Below are positions 17,458 to 25,557 of a DNA stretch of 38,212 bases, piece after piece (within the stretch, counting starts at the first letter, position 1; the number at the start of each line of letters is the position of its first letter). The notes beneath the pieces are model-generated. The model had not been told where the DNA came from. It made no database searches and was given only the letters and a program-made list of their open reading frames with translations. The DNA is from an uncultured Lachnospiraceae bacterium (GTDB taxonomy: Bacteria > Bacillota > Clostridia > Lachnospirales > Lachnospiraceae): NCBI GenBank assembly GCA_949949005.1, contig CATLHM010000022.1, positions 1 through 38,212 on the forward strand. The letters run 5' to 3'. The position numbers and the translations under genes were made by a program.

Positions 17458-17486
17458 TTGTCAAAAAAACATTCCTGTGCTATGAT
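17458..17486 (+). promoter_or_regulatory. Promoter of the pantothenate/CoA operon
   Basis: TTGTCA (17458-17463), a 17-bp spacer and TATGAT (17481-17486) preceded by TG form a strong sigma-A promoter with an extended -10. It lies about 80 bp before the ECF S-component start codon, so reading that gene from further upstream is not plausible. Confidence 0.75.
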
Positions 17487-17568
17487 GGCGCTGTATTGTA
17501 TCTCGATGAAAGGCTCTCTGAGAATGTGGGAGCTATCAAGGAGAATAATAACAGGAGGAAAACGTACC

Positions 17569-18381
17569 ATGAAAAATGAAAAAACCTATGAACTTGTGCT
17601 CACCGCACTGTTCACTGCCATTATCGTCATAATGGCGTTCACACCCCTTGGGTATATCCCGCTGGTGGTGATCAATGCAACTGTCATCCATATTCCGGTC
17701 ATTTTGGGAGCGCTATTTTTAGGGCCAAAAAAAGGTGCATTCCTGGGCTTCGTATTTGGACTGACCAGCTTTATCAACAATACCTTCAAGGCGGCCACCG
17801 CTTCCGCCTTTGTGTTCTCTCCGGTTCTGGCAGCAGATATTATCGGTATATCCGGCGTATTCAAGAGTATGTATATCTGCTTTGTTCCCAGAATACTGGT
17901 AGGGATCGTTCCTTATTTTATATATCTTCTGATCCGGAATCTTCTAAAAAGAGAACAGAAATTCTGGCGCATCCTTATTAACGCCCTGGCGGCCCTTATC
18001 CTGTTTATTTCCGTAAGAGCCTTTGTCAATAACCTCACAGGAGGCGAAAACGCTCTGATAGGCGTCGCAGCAGGTCTGGCCTGCGGCCTTATCCTCTTTG
18101 CCGCGCTCACTTTTAACACCGGAAAAATGGGTTCTGCCAGCATTGCTCTTGCCTATGCGGGGCTTACAGGCGCCTTTACCAACACCCTCTTTGTCATGAG
18201 CGGTATCTTTGTCCTCTACCGGGACGCCTACGCAAATGCCCTGGGTATTGCGGGAGATACGGTGATTGACGTGATTATGGGTGTGGTAAGCTTCAACGGC
18301 ATCGTGGAAGCTGTGGTTGCCGCCATCCTTGTATCGGGAATCGGTCTTGCGCTGCTTCATATCAAGCCCATAAAGGCATAA
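17569..18381 (+). CDS. ECF transporter S component, probable pantothenate transporter
   Basis: The 270-residue membrane protein has six or more hydrophobic segments. It starts with M-K-N-E-K-T-Y-E-L-V-L-T-A-L-F-T-A, the Ala-rich first helix typical of energy-coupling-factor S components, followed by H-I-P-V-I-L-G-A-L-F-L-G-P-K-K-G. S components bind a vitamin and dock to the shared EcfAAT module encoded elsewhere. Pantothenate is inferred from position, because coaX and coaBC, the next two genes, use pantothenate and its product. AGGAGG stands 10 bases before the ATG at 17569. A longer insertion than in most S components (about 190 residues is usual) is noted. Confidence 0.8.
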   Translation: MKNEKTYELVLTALFTAIIVIMAFTPLGYIPLVVINATVIHIPVILGALFLGPKKGAFLGFVFGLTSFINNTFKAATASAFVFSPVLAADIIGISGVFKSMYICFVPRILVGIVPYFIYLLIRNLLKREQKFWRILINALAALILFISVRAFVNNLTGGENALIGVAAGLACGLILFAALTFNTGKMGSASIALAYAGLTGAFTNTLFVMSGIFVLYRDAYANALGIAGDTVIDVIMGVVSFNGIVEAVVAAILVSGIGLALLHIKPIKA

Positions 18382-18466
18382 AGGGTGGTAATACCGCTGC
18401 CAGAAGCACCCCCAGGCCGTGAATCGTGATGTAATACCAGAAATTTGAAAGGAGTAAACTCATAAA

Positions 18467-19240
18467 ATGATCCTCGCAATTGATATCGGAAATACCAATA
18501 TTGTCATTGGCTGTACCCAGGAGGAAAAAGTTCATTTCGTGGAAAGAGCCTCCACCAATATAGCCAAAACCGAATTAGAATATGTGGTGGAGTTTAAGAC
18601 CCTGTTTGATCTCTATCGCATTAACACTGAGGAGATCACCGGATGCATCATTTCTTCCGTAGTGCCTCCCCTGACCAACATTGTCAAGTCCGCCATGCAA
18701 AAGCTCCTGCGCATCTGCCCCATGGTGGTGGGACCGGGCGTCAAAACCGGGCTGAATATTCTGATGGATAACCCCGCCCAGGTAGGCTCTGACCTGATCG
18801 TCAACGCGGTGGCGGCGCTGAAATACTATAAGGCTCCCATCATCATCATTGATATGGGCACCGCCACCACCATCAGCGTGGTGGACGAAAAGAAAAATTA
18901 TGTGGGCGGTATGATTCTTCCCGGGGTAAAAATTTCCCTGGATGCCCTCACCAGCCGCACCTCCCAGCTTCCCAGAATCAGCCTGGAAGCGCCAAGAAAA
19001 ATTGTGGGAAAAAATACCATCGACTGTATGAAGAGCGGTATTGTCTTAGGGCAGGCCTCCTGCCTGGACGGCATGATCGGCCGCATCCGGGAGGAATTGG
19101 GATATCCTGTGAACGCAGTTGCCACCGGCGGTCTTGCCGGCTGTATCGTACCCCATTGCAGGGAAAAGATTATCTGCGACAATGAACTGACTCTCAAAGG
19201 CCTGGATATCATTTACCGGAAAAATACGGAACAAAACTAA
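18467..19240 (+). CDS. coaX: Type III pantothenate kinase
   Basis: Phosphorylates pantothenate with ATP, the first step of coenzyme A synthesis. The 257-residue protein has the ASKHA-fold phosphate loops L-A-I-D-I-G-N-T-N-I-V-I-G at the start and I-D-M-G-T-A-T-T-I-S-V-V at about residues 127-138. The type III signature L-T-S-R-T-S-Q-L-P and G-G-L-A-G also appear. The length is typical. AAAGGAG lies about 13 bases upstream. It is 85 bp after the S component gene and 29 bp before coaBC, giving an uptake-kinase-ligase/decarboxylase operon. Confidence 0.97.
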   Translation: MILAIDIGNTNIVIGCTQEEKVHFVERASTNIAKTELEYVVEFKTLFDLYRINTEEITGCIISSVVPPLTNIVKSAMQKLLRICPMVVGPGVKTGLNILMDNPAQVGSDLIVNAVAALKYYKAPIIIIDMGTATTISVVDEKKNYVGGMILPGVKISLDALTSRTSQLPRISLEAPRKIVGKNTIDCMKSGIVLGQASCLDGMIGRIREELGYPVNAVATGGLAGCIVPHCREKIICDNELTLKGLDIIYRKNTEQN

Positions 19241-19269
19241 CTGCTGCCACGTGAAAGGAGAATCCTCAA

Positions 19270-20463
19270 ATGCTGCACGGAAAACATATTGTGTTGGGCG
19301 TTACGGGAGGGATCGCCGCTTATAAGATCGCCTCTCTGGCCAGTATGCTGAAAAAACAGGCCGCTGACGTGACCGTGATCATGACCCAAAACGCCACCAA
19401 TTTTATCAATCCCATTACCTTCGAGACATTGACGGGAAACAAATGTCTGGTCGATACTTTTGACCGCAATTTCAAACACAGTGTGGAGCATGTCTCTCTG
19501 GCCAAGCAGACCGATATATTTATGATAGCGCCGGCCTCTGCCAACGTCATCGCCAAGGCTGCCCACGGCCTGGCCGACGATATGCTCACTACCACTCTGC
19601 TGGCCTGTGAGTGCCCCAAGATCATCGCCCCTGCCATGAATACCCGGATGTACCGCAATCCCGTAGTGCAGGATAATCTAAAGCTTCTTACCCATTACGG
19701 AATGGAAGTGATCACTCCCGCCACAGGCTATCTGGCCTGCGGCGATACAGGGGAAGGAAAAATGCCGGAGCCGGAGCTCTTATGTGAATATATCCTAAAG
19801 GCCCTAAAGCCCAAGGACATGAAAGATTTGAAGGTGCTGGTGACGGCAGGCCCCACCCGGGAAAAGCTGGATCCGGTGAGATATCTGAGCAATCATTCCA
19901 GCGGAAAAATGGGCTATGCCATCGCCCGCTCCGCCATGATGCGGGGCGCCCAAGTAACCCTGGTAACAGGCAAGACAAACCTTACGCCCCCTATGGCAGT
20001 CCACACCTTAGAAATCACCTCCGCCTCCGATATGGCTTCGGCAGTAAAAGCATGTGCGGGGGAACAGGATATCATCATCAAAGCAGCCGCAGTGGCGGAT
20101 TACCGTCCCAAATATACCTCGGACGAAAAAATGAAAAAAAGTGACGCCGATCTGACCATCGAATTGGAGCGCACGGAAGATATCCTGGGATTTTTGGGCG
20201 CCCACAAAAAGGAAGGGCAGTTTTTGTGTGGATTTTCTATGGAAACAGAAAATATGCTGGAAAATTCCCAAAAGAAACTGGAAAAAAAGAATCTGGATCT
20301 GATCGTCGCCAATAACGTGAAGCAGCAGGGCGCCGGGTTTGGATGCGATACCAACATCGTAACGCTGATTTCCCCAAAAGAGTCCGTCCAGCTTCCCCTT
20401 CAGAGCAAAGAAGAGGTGGCCGACCACCTGCTGGACTATATTTTGGAGCACAGAATCAAGTAG
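19270..20463 (+). CDS. coaBC: Bifunctional phosphopantothenoylcysteine decarboxylase / phosphopantothenate-cysteine ligase
   Basis: Carries out steps 2 and 3 of CoA synthesis. The FMN-binding CoaC half (about 1-180) has V-T-G-G-I-A-A-Y-K, the His in K-H-S-V-E-H-V-S-L, P-A-M-N-T-R-M-Y, and the active-site Cys in L-A-C-G-D-T-G-E-G-K-M. The CoaB half (about 185-397) has T-A-G-P-T-R-E-K-L-D-P-V-R-Y-L-S-N, S-S-G-K-M-G and A-A-V-A-D-Y-R-P-K. All key residues are present and the 397 residues fit the family. AAAGGAG lies 10 bases upstream of the ATG. A palindromic repeat begins at the stop codon. Confidence 0.97.
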   Translation: MLHGKHIVLGVTGGIAAYKIASLASMLKKQAADVTVIMTQNATNFINPITFETLTGNKCLVDTFDRNFKHSVEHVSLAKQTDIFMIAPASANVIAKAAHGLADDMLTTTLLACECPKIIAPAMNTRMYRNPVVQDNLKLLTHYGMEVITPATGYLACGDTGEGKMPEPELLCEYILKALKPKDMKDLKVLVTAGPTREKLDPVRYLSNHSSGKMGYAIARSAMMRGAQVTLVTGKTNLTPPMAVHTLEITSASDMASAVKACAGEQDIIIKAAAVADYRPKYTSDEKMKKSDADLTIELERTEDILGFLGAHKKEGQFLCGFSMETENMLENSQKKLEKKNLDLIVANNVKQQGAGFGCDTNIVTLISPKESVQLPLQSKEEVADHLLDYILEHRIK

Positions 20464-20540
20464 GGGAGGATTTCCCCTACCCGCCGCGCGGCCCGCATGC
20501 TGCGTCAGCAGCAAATTTCCTTATGCGGGCCTGCGTATAA
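20464..20540. repeat. Palindromic dispersed repeat, copy A
   Basis: Outer stem GGCCCGCAT/ATGCGGGCC (20490-20498, 20523-20531) encloses an inner stem-loop GCTGC-GTCA-GCAGC (20499-20512). It is flanked by GGGGAGG...CCCCTAC on the left and CTGCGTATAAAA on the right. The whole unit matches copy D at 31688-31770, and the inner stem-loop matches copies B and C. Confidence 0.75.
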
Positions 20541-20586
20541 AAAAGAGGCCGGCTCAGTGGCTGTAAACTGCGAAACCGGTCCTTTT
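20541..20586. terminator. Bidirectional terminator between coaBC and the HD-GYP regulator
   Basis: AAAAGAGGCCGG pairs imperfectly with CCGGTCCTTTT, giving a GC-rich stem bounded by A and T runs. It lies between the convergent coaBC and HD-GYP regulator genes, so it can serve both strands. Confidence 0.65.
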
Positions 20587-20600
20587 CATGCAAAATCTCT

Positions 20601-21692
20601 TTACTTATGATTATCAATCAGCCTGTAAAATTCCTCTTTCACTGCCTTAAAGGCTTCTAAAAGCTTCGGTGAAAAGACGCCGCACTCGCCATTCAGAATC
20701 ATTTGGTAAGCGACCTCCCTGTCAAAAGCCTTCTTATAAACCCTCTCTGTCACCAGTGCATCAAAAACATCGGCAATCGACACGATCTGGGGAGCAATCC
20801 CAATCTCGTCCCCCTTAAGGCCATCGGGATAACCTCTTCCGTCAAACCTTTCATGATGGTGTCTGCAGATATCGTAACAATAATTATAGTAATCCTCGTC
20901 CTCAAGGTGGACAAAAGCGGCGATCATATCGGAGCCTCTTGAAGTGTGGGCTTTCATGATCTCAAATTCCTCTGCAGTAAGCCTGCCAGGCTTTAACAAT
21001 ATGTTGTCCGGCACGGTAATTTTCCCGATGTCATGCATGGCTGCCGCCTGGTTGATGATCTCGATCTTATGGGGTGTCAATCCATACTCCGGAAAACGCC
21101 TCATGATCTCCTCTGCCAGAGCCTTGGTAAATACCCGGATCCTCTTGACATGCTGCCCGGATTCCATATTCCGGAATTCCACCACATTACTCATGGCGTC
21201 AATCATAACGTCGTTGGTCTTGCGCAGCTTTTCCGCCTGTTCGATCAGCAGCTTATTCTGCTCCTGCAGCTCTGCGGTCTGGCTCTTAACCAGAGATTCC
21301 AGTCCCTCCTTGTAAGCGTACAGATTAATATTGTTTTTGACCATCTGCTTCACGACCGGTGCATAGTAAGGCTTGTGTATATATTCCACAACTCCGTACT
21401 CATATCCCCGGCGCTCATATTCCACTGAATTTTCACCTGTGATCATAATGATCGGTATATGGGAGATCAGGTTCTGTCTGTTCAGCTCCTCCAACACCTG
21501 AAATCCATCCATGACAGGCATCACAATATCCAGCAGCACTGCCACTATGGAAGAAAAATTCTCTGTCAAAACCTTAAGGCCCTCCTCTCCGTTCTCGGCC
21601 TCAAGAATCTCATACTCATCATTAAAAATCTCTGCCAGCATCATGCGGTTGATCATTACATCTTCCACGATAAGTATCGTATTTTTTTTCAT
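20601..21692 (-). CDS. Response regulator with intact HD-GYP domain (predicted cyclic di-GMP phosphodiesterase)
   Basis: The 363-residue protein has a receiver domain with Asp55 in V-A-V-L-L-D-I-V-M-P-V-M-D-G, a coiled-coil linker (about 135-170), and an HD-GYP domain. The domain has all metal ligands: M-H-D-I-G-K-I-T-V-P, the H in K-A-H-T-S-R-G, C-R-H-H-H-E-R-F-D-G-R-G-Y-P, and I-A-D-V-F-D-A-L. It should hydrolyse cyclic di-GMP in response to phosphorylation. The ATG at 21692 has GTGGGGA upstream. An in-frame TTG ten codons earlier overlaps the previous stop. The gene is 26 bp downstream of the FMN-oxidase gene at the tail of the secretion locus. The cognate kinase is not adjacent. Confidence 0.92.
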   Translation of the reverse strand: MKKNTILIVEDVMINRMMLAEIFNDEYEILEAENGEEGLKVLTENFSSIVAVLLDIVMPVMDGFQVLEELNRQNLISHIPIIMITGENSVEYERRGYEYGVVEYIHKPYYAPVVKQMVKNNINLYAYKEGLESLVKSQTAELQEQNKLLIEQAEKLRKTNDVMIDAMSNVVEFRNMESGQHVKRIRVFTKALAEEIMRRFPEYGLTPHKIEIINQAAAMHDIGKITVPDNILLKPGRLTAEEFEIMKAHTSRGSDMIAAFVHLEDEDYYNYCYDICRHHHERFDGRGYPDGLKGDEIGIAPQIVSIADVFDALVTERVYKKAFDREVAYQMILNGECGVFSPKLLEAFKAVKEEFYRLIDNHK

Positions 21693-21718
21693 TACAAATC
21701 CCCACTTCTTACTTTCAG

Positions 21719-22612
21719 TCAACCAAATTTTCTCCGGATTACTGTCTTATCCATATGGGAAAGATCACAGCATCCTGTTTTTGCCATAAATCCTTTTAGT
21801 TTGCCGGTTATCCTTCCGATCTCTCTGCAGACGCCCTCTGCCCCTTCCTCCTCCAAAGGCTTTAAGAGAACGCGTCCTACGCAGACAGCCGTGGCCCCAA
21901 GGGCCAGCGCCTTAAAGACATCCGCTGCCGTCGTTATCCCACAATCCACAAACACCGGTATCTCTTCTCCTGTGACCTTTAGTATATCCGGCAGAATCAT
22001 CAGAGGCGGCACGGCATAGTCCATAATCCCGTGATGATGGGATATCACAAGCCCCCGGGCCCCTGCCTCCAACGACTTGTATGCGTCCCTCTCACTCAAA
22101 ATCCCCTTTATCACAAAAGGAACCGAGGACGCACGGACAAATTCCATAATCTCCTCCCTGCTCTTAGGCTTCATCTCATATCCCCGCACGCAGTCGTACC
22201 CGCCATAAACGTCAAAGGCATGGTCAATATCCATCCCCACCGCAAGTACGCCGCACTTTGCGGCATGTTCGATTTTGTCAAATATCAGCCTGTTATCCGC
22301 ATAGGGCTTGATGATCTTGATGGTTTTCGCCCCCGTCTGGGTGATCTCCCAGAGCTCATCGTCTTCTCCCATACCGGCCCAGTTCACCGCACCGGCCCTG
22401 GCCGCTCCCTTTGCCAGCTCCACCATCCCCTTTTCATGCACCTGGTCCAGGTGGGACAAAGGAGCCGTCATCACAGGGGTAGAAAAGCTTTCTCCATATA
22501 AAGAGAAGGATGTATCCGGCTTCCTGCCGTCCAAATGGCGCATTTCCAAAAGCAGGGAATCGAAATACTCCCTGGTGATACGGTCAGAATCGCCCCATCC
22601 CTTTTCATCCAT
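21719..22612 (-). CDS. FMN-dependent alpha-hydroxy-acid oxidase family protein, variant active site
   Basis: A 297-residue TIM-barrel flavoprotein of the lactate/glycolate oxidase family, shorter than the usual 340-370. It keeps the Lys in F-V-I-K-G-I-L-S-E-R-D-A, the probable catalytic His in L-V-I-S-H-H-H-G-I, and the FMN-phosphate loop V-F-V-D-C-G-I-T-T-A-A-D-V-F-K-A-L-A-L-G-A. The family motif S-N-H-G-G-R-Q-L-D is S-H-H-H-G-I-M-D-Y here, so the substrate-binding Arg is Ile. The substrate is therefore uncertain. It lies 80 bp after the DUF2974 hydrolase and 26 bp before the HD-GYP regulator, and may simply be read through from the secretion operon. Confidence 0.85.
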   Translation of the reverse strand: MDEKGWGDSDRITREYFDSLLLEMRHLDGRKPDTSFSLYGESFSTPVMTAPLSHLDQVHEKGMVELAKGAARAGAVNWAGMGEDDELWEITQTGAKTIKIIKPYADNRLIFDKIEHAAKCGVLAVGMDIDHAFDVYGGYDCVRGYEMKPKSREEIMEFVRASSVPFVIKGILSERDAYKSLEAGARGLVISHHHGIMDYAVPPLMILPDILKVTGEEIPVFVDCGITTAADVFKALALGATAVCVGRVLLKPLEEEGAEGVCREIGRITGKLKGFMAKTGCCDLSHMDKTVIRRKFG

Positions 22613-22692
22613 AAGAACTTCTCCTATCCTCGTGTTTATATCCCTATTCTAACGAACTTCCACTAAAAAATCAACTATATCTTTACCATGAC

Positions 22693-24042
22693 TTACCACT
22701 GTTCATTCCATTTCCGGTATTTTTGGGCCGCAGAGCCCACAAATTCTGCTATTCTTAACAAATCTCTGTTCCTTTTGTCCAGCTCTATGGCAGAAAGTTT
22801 AATACTATGATAGATCCCGTCATGTCCTTTCATATAAAGAGGGATACCATCTGCCGTTTCACGGATTTTTTCCGTAAGTTTTTTCAGGGACTCTGAAAGG
22901 GCTTCCACATTTTGCGCCTGTCTCCGGAGGATAGCATCGTCTGTCAGAAGCCGGATGGTTCCGGAAAGGCCGCCGGAAAAGGATTCCTTGTGGCGAATGG
23001 CCTGCAACAGCCTTTTTCCCTCCTCTTTCTCAAGAAAGCTTCCCGCGATCAGCGGTATTCCCTGGAAGGTAAAATCTTTCAGATCCGACAACGTAAGCCT
23101 CTCTCCGTTCAATCCCTTTTTCTTTTCTCCGCCAAAGGCCTCCATCATCTGCATGACAACTTCGGCACAGCCGTCTCTTTGCTCTGCCTTAAGCTCCATG
23201 ACCTGCGCCGAGAGCGCCGCCGCATAGCTTCCCAGCTCTCCCCGGCCTTTAACGTCACTGTTCTTCCTTCCCCCGAAAGCGGTGACATAGCTTTTAGCGG
23301 CTTTGTCATAGACAAGGGCCGCAAACATATATTTGATATCATGATATCCTGCAAAATTACTTTTTTCCACAGGCGTCTTCACATACCGGATATGGTTTTC
23401 GGGAATAACAGGATTCCCCAGCACGCTGACATAATCGTTTTCCCCATGGATGCCATAAAGCTTCTCCCGCCTTTTTTCGTATTCCTCCTCCCCATACTTC
23501 TCCTGCCATCTCTCGATCGCCTTCTCCGAAAACCCCTGTCCGTCCACGGAGTAGCACACATCTATCAGCTCCCCATATCTGGTTTCCATGGTGACAAACT
23601 GCGCCTTATTGCCTCCCTTGGAATGGCCTGTCACTACCAGATGATCCTGCTCTCCAAGCTCCAAAGCCTCCACCACTTCCTCAAAGTAGGAAAGGGCCCG
23701 CTCCTGCTGCATGGTAGCAGTACTGGTCATGCCAATACCGTTGTCCGGCCATTCCCCGTCCCCTGTCCCCCGGTAAACCACATAATAGCTGTTCTCTTTG
23801 GGATTCTTAAAGGTACAGGCTGCCGTTCCCGAGTCGAACCCCATATGATTACTCTGACAATACAGCACCATCTCCCCGATTTCCGGATTTCTGGCTGCTT
23901 CCTTAAGGACGGTGTACTCCCCCTGGTGAATGCCGCCTCCCCCATAATCCGGGTGTTCCTCCAGCTCCTTTAAGATTTCATTGACGGTAAGCCCCTCTCT
24001 GGCCTCCTTATAATCCAGGTACATATAGGTATCTAAAATCAT
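22693..24042 (-). CDS. DUF2974 (Mbeg1-like) lipase-fold hydrolase, candidate T7SS effector
   Basis: The 449-residue protein has no signal peptide. Residues 35-260 form an alpha/beta hydrolase of the Mbeg1-like/DUF2974 type. The nucleophile elbow is V-T-G-H-S-K-G-G-N (Ser141), the likely Asp203 lies in G-E-N-D-Y-V-S-V-L-G, and the likely His234 in G-Y-H-D-I-K. The oxyanion segment is V-V-Y-R-G-T-G. The remaining 190 residues are helical and charged, ending L-R-I-A-E-F-V-G-S-A-A-Q-K-Y-R-K-W-N-E-Q-W. A catalytic N-terminus with a helical C-terminus recalls reversed-order T7SS lipase toxins such as staphylococcal TslA. It follows the membrane protein gene of the WXG100 cluster by about 80 bp. Secretion is an inference from context. 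Confidence 0.8.
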   Translation of the reverse strand: MILDTYMYLDYKEAREGLTVNEILKELEEHPDYGGGGIHQGEYTVLKEAARNPEIGEMVLYCQSNHMGFDSGTAACTFKNPKENSYYVVYRGTGDGEWPDNGIGMTSTATMQQERALSYFEEVVEALELGEQDHLVVTGHSKGGNKAQFVTMETRYGELIDVCYSVDGQGFSEKAIERWQEKYGEEEYEKRREKLYGIHGENDYVSVLGNPVIPENHIRYVKTPVEKSNFAGYHDIKYMFAALVYDKAAKSYVTAFGGRKNSDVKGRGELGSYAAALSAQVMELKAEQRDGCAEVVMQMMEAFGGEKKKGLNGERLTLSDLKDFTFQGIPLIAGSFLEKEEGKRLLQAIRHKESFSGGLSGTIRLLTDDAILRRQAQNVEALSESLKKLTEKIRETADGIPLYMKGHDGIYHSIKLSAIELDKRNRDLLRIAEFVGSAAQKYRKWNEQW

Positions 24043-24098
24043 GCTGATCTCCCCGTCCGAAATTTTTTCGCCGATTGCTGATCTCCTCCTTCCCCTGA

Positions 24099-24130
24099 CG
24101 CCGCGTCAGCGGCGCATGTAAATTTACTTT
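24099..24130. repeat. Palindromic dispersed repeat, copy B
   Basis: Stem-loop CGCCGC-GTCA-GCGGCG (24099-24114) followed by GCATGTAAATTTACTTT-type sequence. It sits between the hydrolase gene and the upstream membrane protein gene. The repeat tail overlaps the stop codon of the membrane protein gene (24124-24126), as if the repeat supplied the end of the gene. Confidence 0.7.
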
Positions 24131-24864
24131 AATGGCTCCCTCCACCTAAAAGAAAAAAGACCGCCATCCTTACACGTGGAAAAAAGGGCCTCCTCCCTGC
24201 TTACATACCCCTGGTAACAGGCTCCCATAAAATTATCCGCGGTAATCATTTCGTACATTTCCTCTCCCGCCGGATAGCTGACCACACCTCCCACAACATA
24301 GCCCTCCCCGGCCAACGCTTTCAGAAAAGCGTCCAACTGCCCCTGTCTGTCCGAATGGCTGTTTCTGGCATAGACATAAATCCGCACCATGGAAAGGGGA
24401 TGCCGCAAAAAGGCATCCACCTCCATATCTGCCGGGAAATCGGGCGGAAAAACCAGCTCCGGAATTCTGTAAAAAACCTTGCATTCTCCAAAAGCTTCTT
24501 CTGCCGGCACCCTTAAGCGCTCCTCAATCTCCTCCCGCAAAAGACAGGCAAGATAGTTGTCCTGAAAAACCACTTTCTCCTCCCCCATTGCGCGTACCAG
24601 GACACTTTCCTCAGGGCAGCTTATGCTGTGCATTCTCCGCATGGTATACGCTTTCCCGATCTGACCGGCCCAGGCCTCTTCGTCCACAAAGTCTTCTCCG
24701 TATTTATTCTTCATATAATCCAGCATAAGTTCCGCCTTCTCCTTCCCGGCATAAACAAAGGGATAGCGGGGTTGGCCGGGCATCCGGGTGTTTCCCCAAA
24801 TGCCCGCCAAAGCCGCCGTCAACAGACACAACAGAAAAACCAGACATCCCTTATACCACAACAT
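24124..24864 (-). CDS. Membrane-anchored protein of the T7SS locus, candidate immunity or accessory protein
   Basis: The 246-residue protein starts M-L-W-Y-K-G-C and has one hydrophobic helix (about residues 6-24) followed by a soluble, acidic domain. It is therefore probably anchored with the domain outside the membrane. There is no lipobox. No enzyme motif or known family was recognised. Its ATG overlaps the stop region of the last WXG100 gene by 14 bp, so it is translationally coupled to the secretion cluster and immediately precedes the DUF2974 hydrolase gene. Membrane position and order relative to a lipase-like protein fit an immunity protein, but an assembly role for the secretion machine is equally possible. 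Confidence 0.75.
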   Translation of the reverse strand: MLWYKGCLVFLLCLLTAALAGIWGNTRMPGQPRYPFVYAGKEKAELMLDYMKNKYGEDFVDEEAWAGQIGKAYTMRRMHSISCPEESVLVRAMGEEKVVFQDNYLACLLREEIEERLRVPAEEAFGECKVFYRIPELVFPPDFPADMEVDAFLRHPLSMVRIYVYARNSHSDRQGQLDAFLKALAGEGYVVGGVVSYPAGEEMYEMITADNFMGACYQGYVSREEALFSTCKDGGLFSFRWREPLK

Positions 24865-25165
24865 TGGAATTCAGACTTCCTCCCTGCTGGGCATTTCCTG
24901 TCTCCGCCTTCTGATACTGGCCTGCCATTTCCTGGAGATCCTTTACATGCTCCTGAACCATCCGGTAGAGCCTGTCCATGTCTGACTGCAGGGATTGAAA
25001 TTTGTTTCCGTAGGCCATGGCCGCCTCTCCCTGCCAGATTCCCTTCATGCTCTGCACCTGGGCAATCATTTCACTGGTCAGGTTTTTGATCTGATTTCCT
25101 GTGGTGGCAAAGGCCCCCGAGGTTTGGATTAATTTTTCCGGTGTGACTTTTAAAATACCTTCCAT
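24851..25165 (-). CDS. WXG100-family protein 5 (canonical)
   Basis: A 104-residue helical-hairpin protein with a clean turn motif, M-K-G-I-W-Q-G-E-A-A-M-A-Y, at about residues 42-54. The second helix ends in Q-Y-Q-K-A-E, which fits the YxxxD/E secretion signal. A flexible Gly/Ser/Asn tail (A-Q-Q-G-G-S-L-N-S-N-V-V-V) follows. ESAT-6/WXG100 proteins dimerise and are exported by EssC-type ATPases. The ATG at 25165 is preferred over one three codons earlier because AAAGG is then correctly spaced. It is the last of five consecutive small genes and overlaps the membrane protein gene. Confidence 0.9.
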   Translation of the reverse strand: MEGILKVTPEKLIQTSGAFATTGNQIKNLTSEMIAQVQSMKGIWQGEAAMAYGNKFQSLQSDMDRLYRMVQEHVKDLQEMAGQYQKAETGNAQQGGSLNSNVVV

Positions 25166-25191
25166 AGTTTTCATCCTTTCGTTTCTGCTTT

Positions 25192-25491
25192 TTAATAGGT
25201 TCTGGCCGAGGCAATCTCTCTGTTTCTAGCCTCCGCCTGTTCATATCTTGTGGCAATCTCCAAAAGAGCCTGTACATACTGACTGATGAGCTGGTGAAAA
25301 ACATCCATCTGCTGTCTGTCCCGCACGAATGCCTGGTGAAAAGCGTCCTTTGCGCCTCCCTCCCACATACTGCACAGAGCCGATTCCTGCTCCGTGAGCT
25401 GTGTCTGCTTTGCCCGGAACTGGCTGTTCAGCTCCGATATCCTCCCTGCCTTGTTTCGCAGCTCCCGTGGTGTTACCTGAAAAAATGCCAT
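25192..25491 (-). CDS. WXG100-family protein 4 (canonical)
   Basis: A 99-residue protein beginning M-A-F-F-Q-V-T-P-R-E-L-R, a start shared with many clostridial WXG100 proteins (V-T-P-x-x-L). The turn is C-S-M-W-E-G-G-A-K-D-A-F. The second helix carries T-R-Y-E-Q-A-E, a YxxxE export signal. AAAGGAG lies 8 bases before the ATG. It is separated from gene 3 of the cluster by 200 bp of palindromic sequence, the only large gap in the cluster. It is 26 bp before gene 5, so genes 4 and 5 may form a heterodimer. Confidence 0.92.
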   Translation of the reverse strand: MAFFQVTPRELRNKAGRISELNSQFRAKQTQLTEQESALCSMWEGGAKDAFHQAFVRDRQQMDVFHQLISQYVQALLEIATRYEQAEARNREIASARTY

Positions 25492-25519
25492 AGTGAATCT
25501 CCTTTCATGCCGTGGTGGT

Positions 25520-25556
25520 GCGCCACGTCAGTGGCGCATGTAAGTTACTTTGAAAG
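25520..25556. repeat. Palindromic dispersed repeat, copy C
   Basis: Stem-loop GCGCCAC-GTCA-GTGGCGC (25520-25537) followed by GCATGTAAGTTACTTT, matching copy B (24099-24130) in loop and tail while the stem bases differ in a compensated way. It lies in the gap between WXG100-like genes 3 and 4. Confidence 0.7.
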
Positions 25557-25557
25557 T

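Noticed and set aside
22912..23973. Long open frame (353 codons) on the plus strand
   Set aside because: It lies wholly opposite the DUF2974 hydrolase, has no ribosome binding site and no family features; it is a product of codon bias on the other strand.
22693..24042. LXG-type toxin
   Set aside because: The N-terminus is the hydrolase domain, not a helical LXG domain; only a reversed arrangement could apply.
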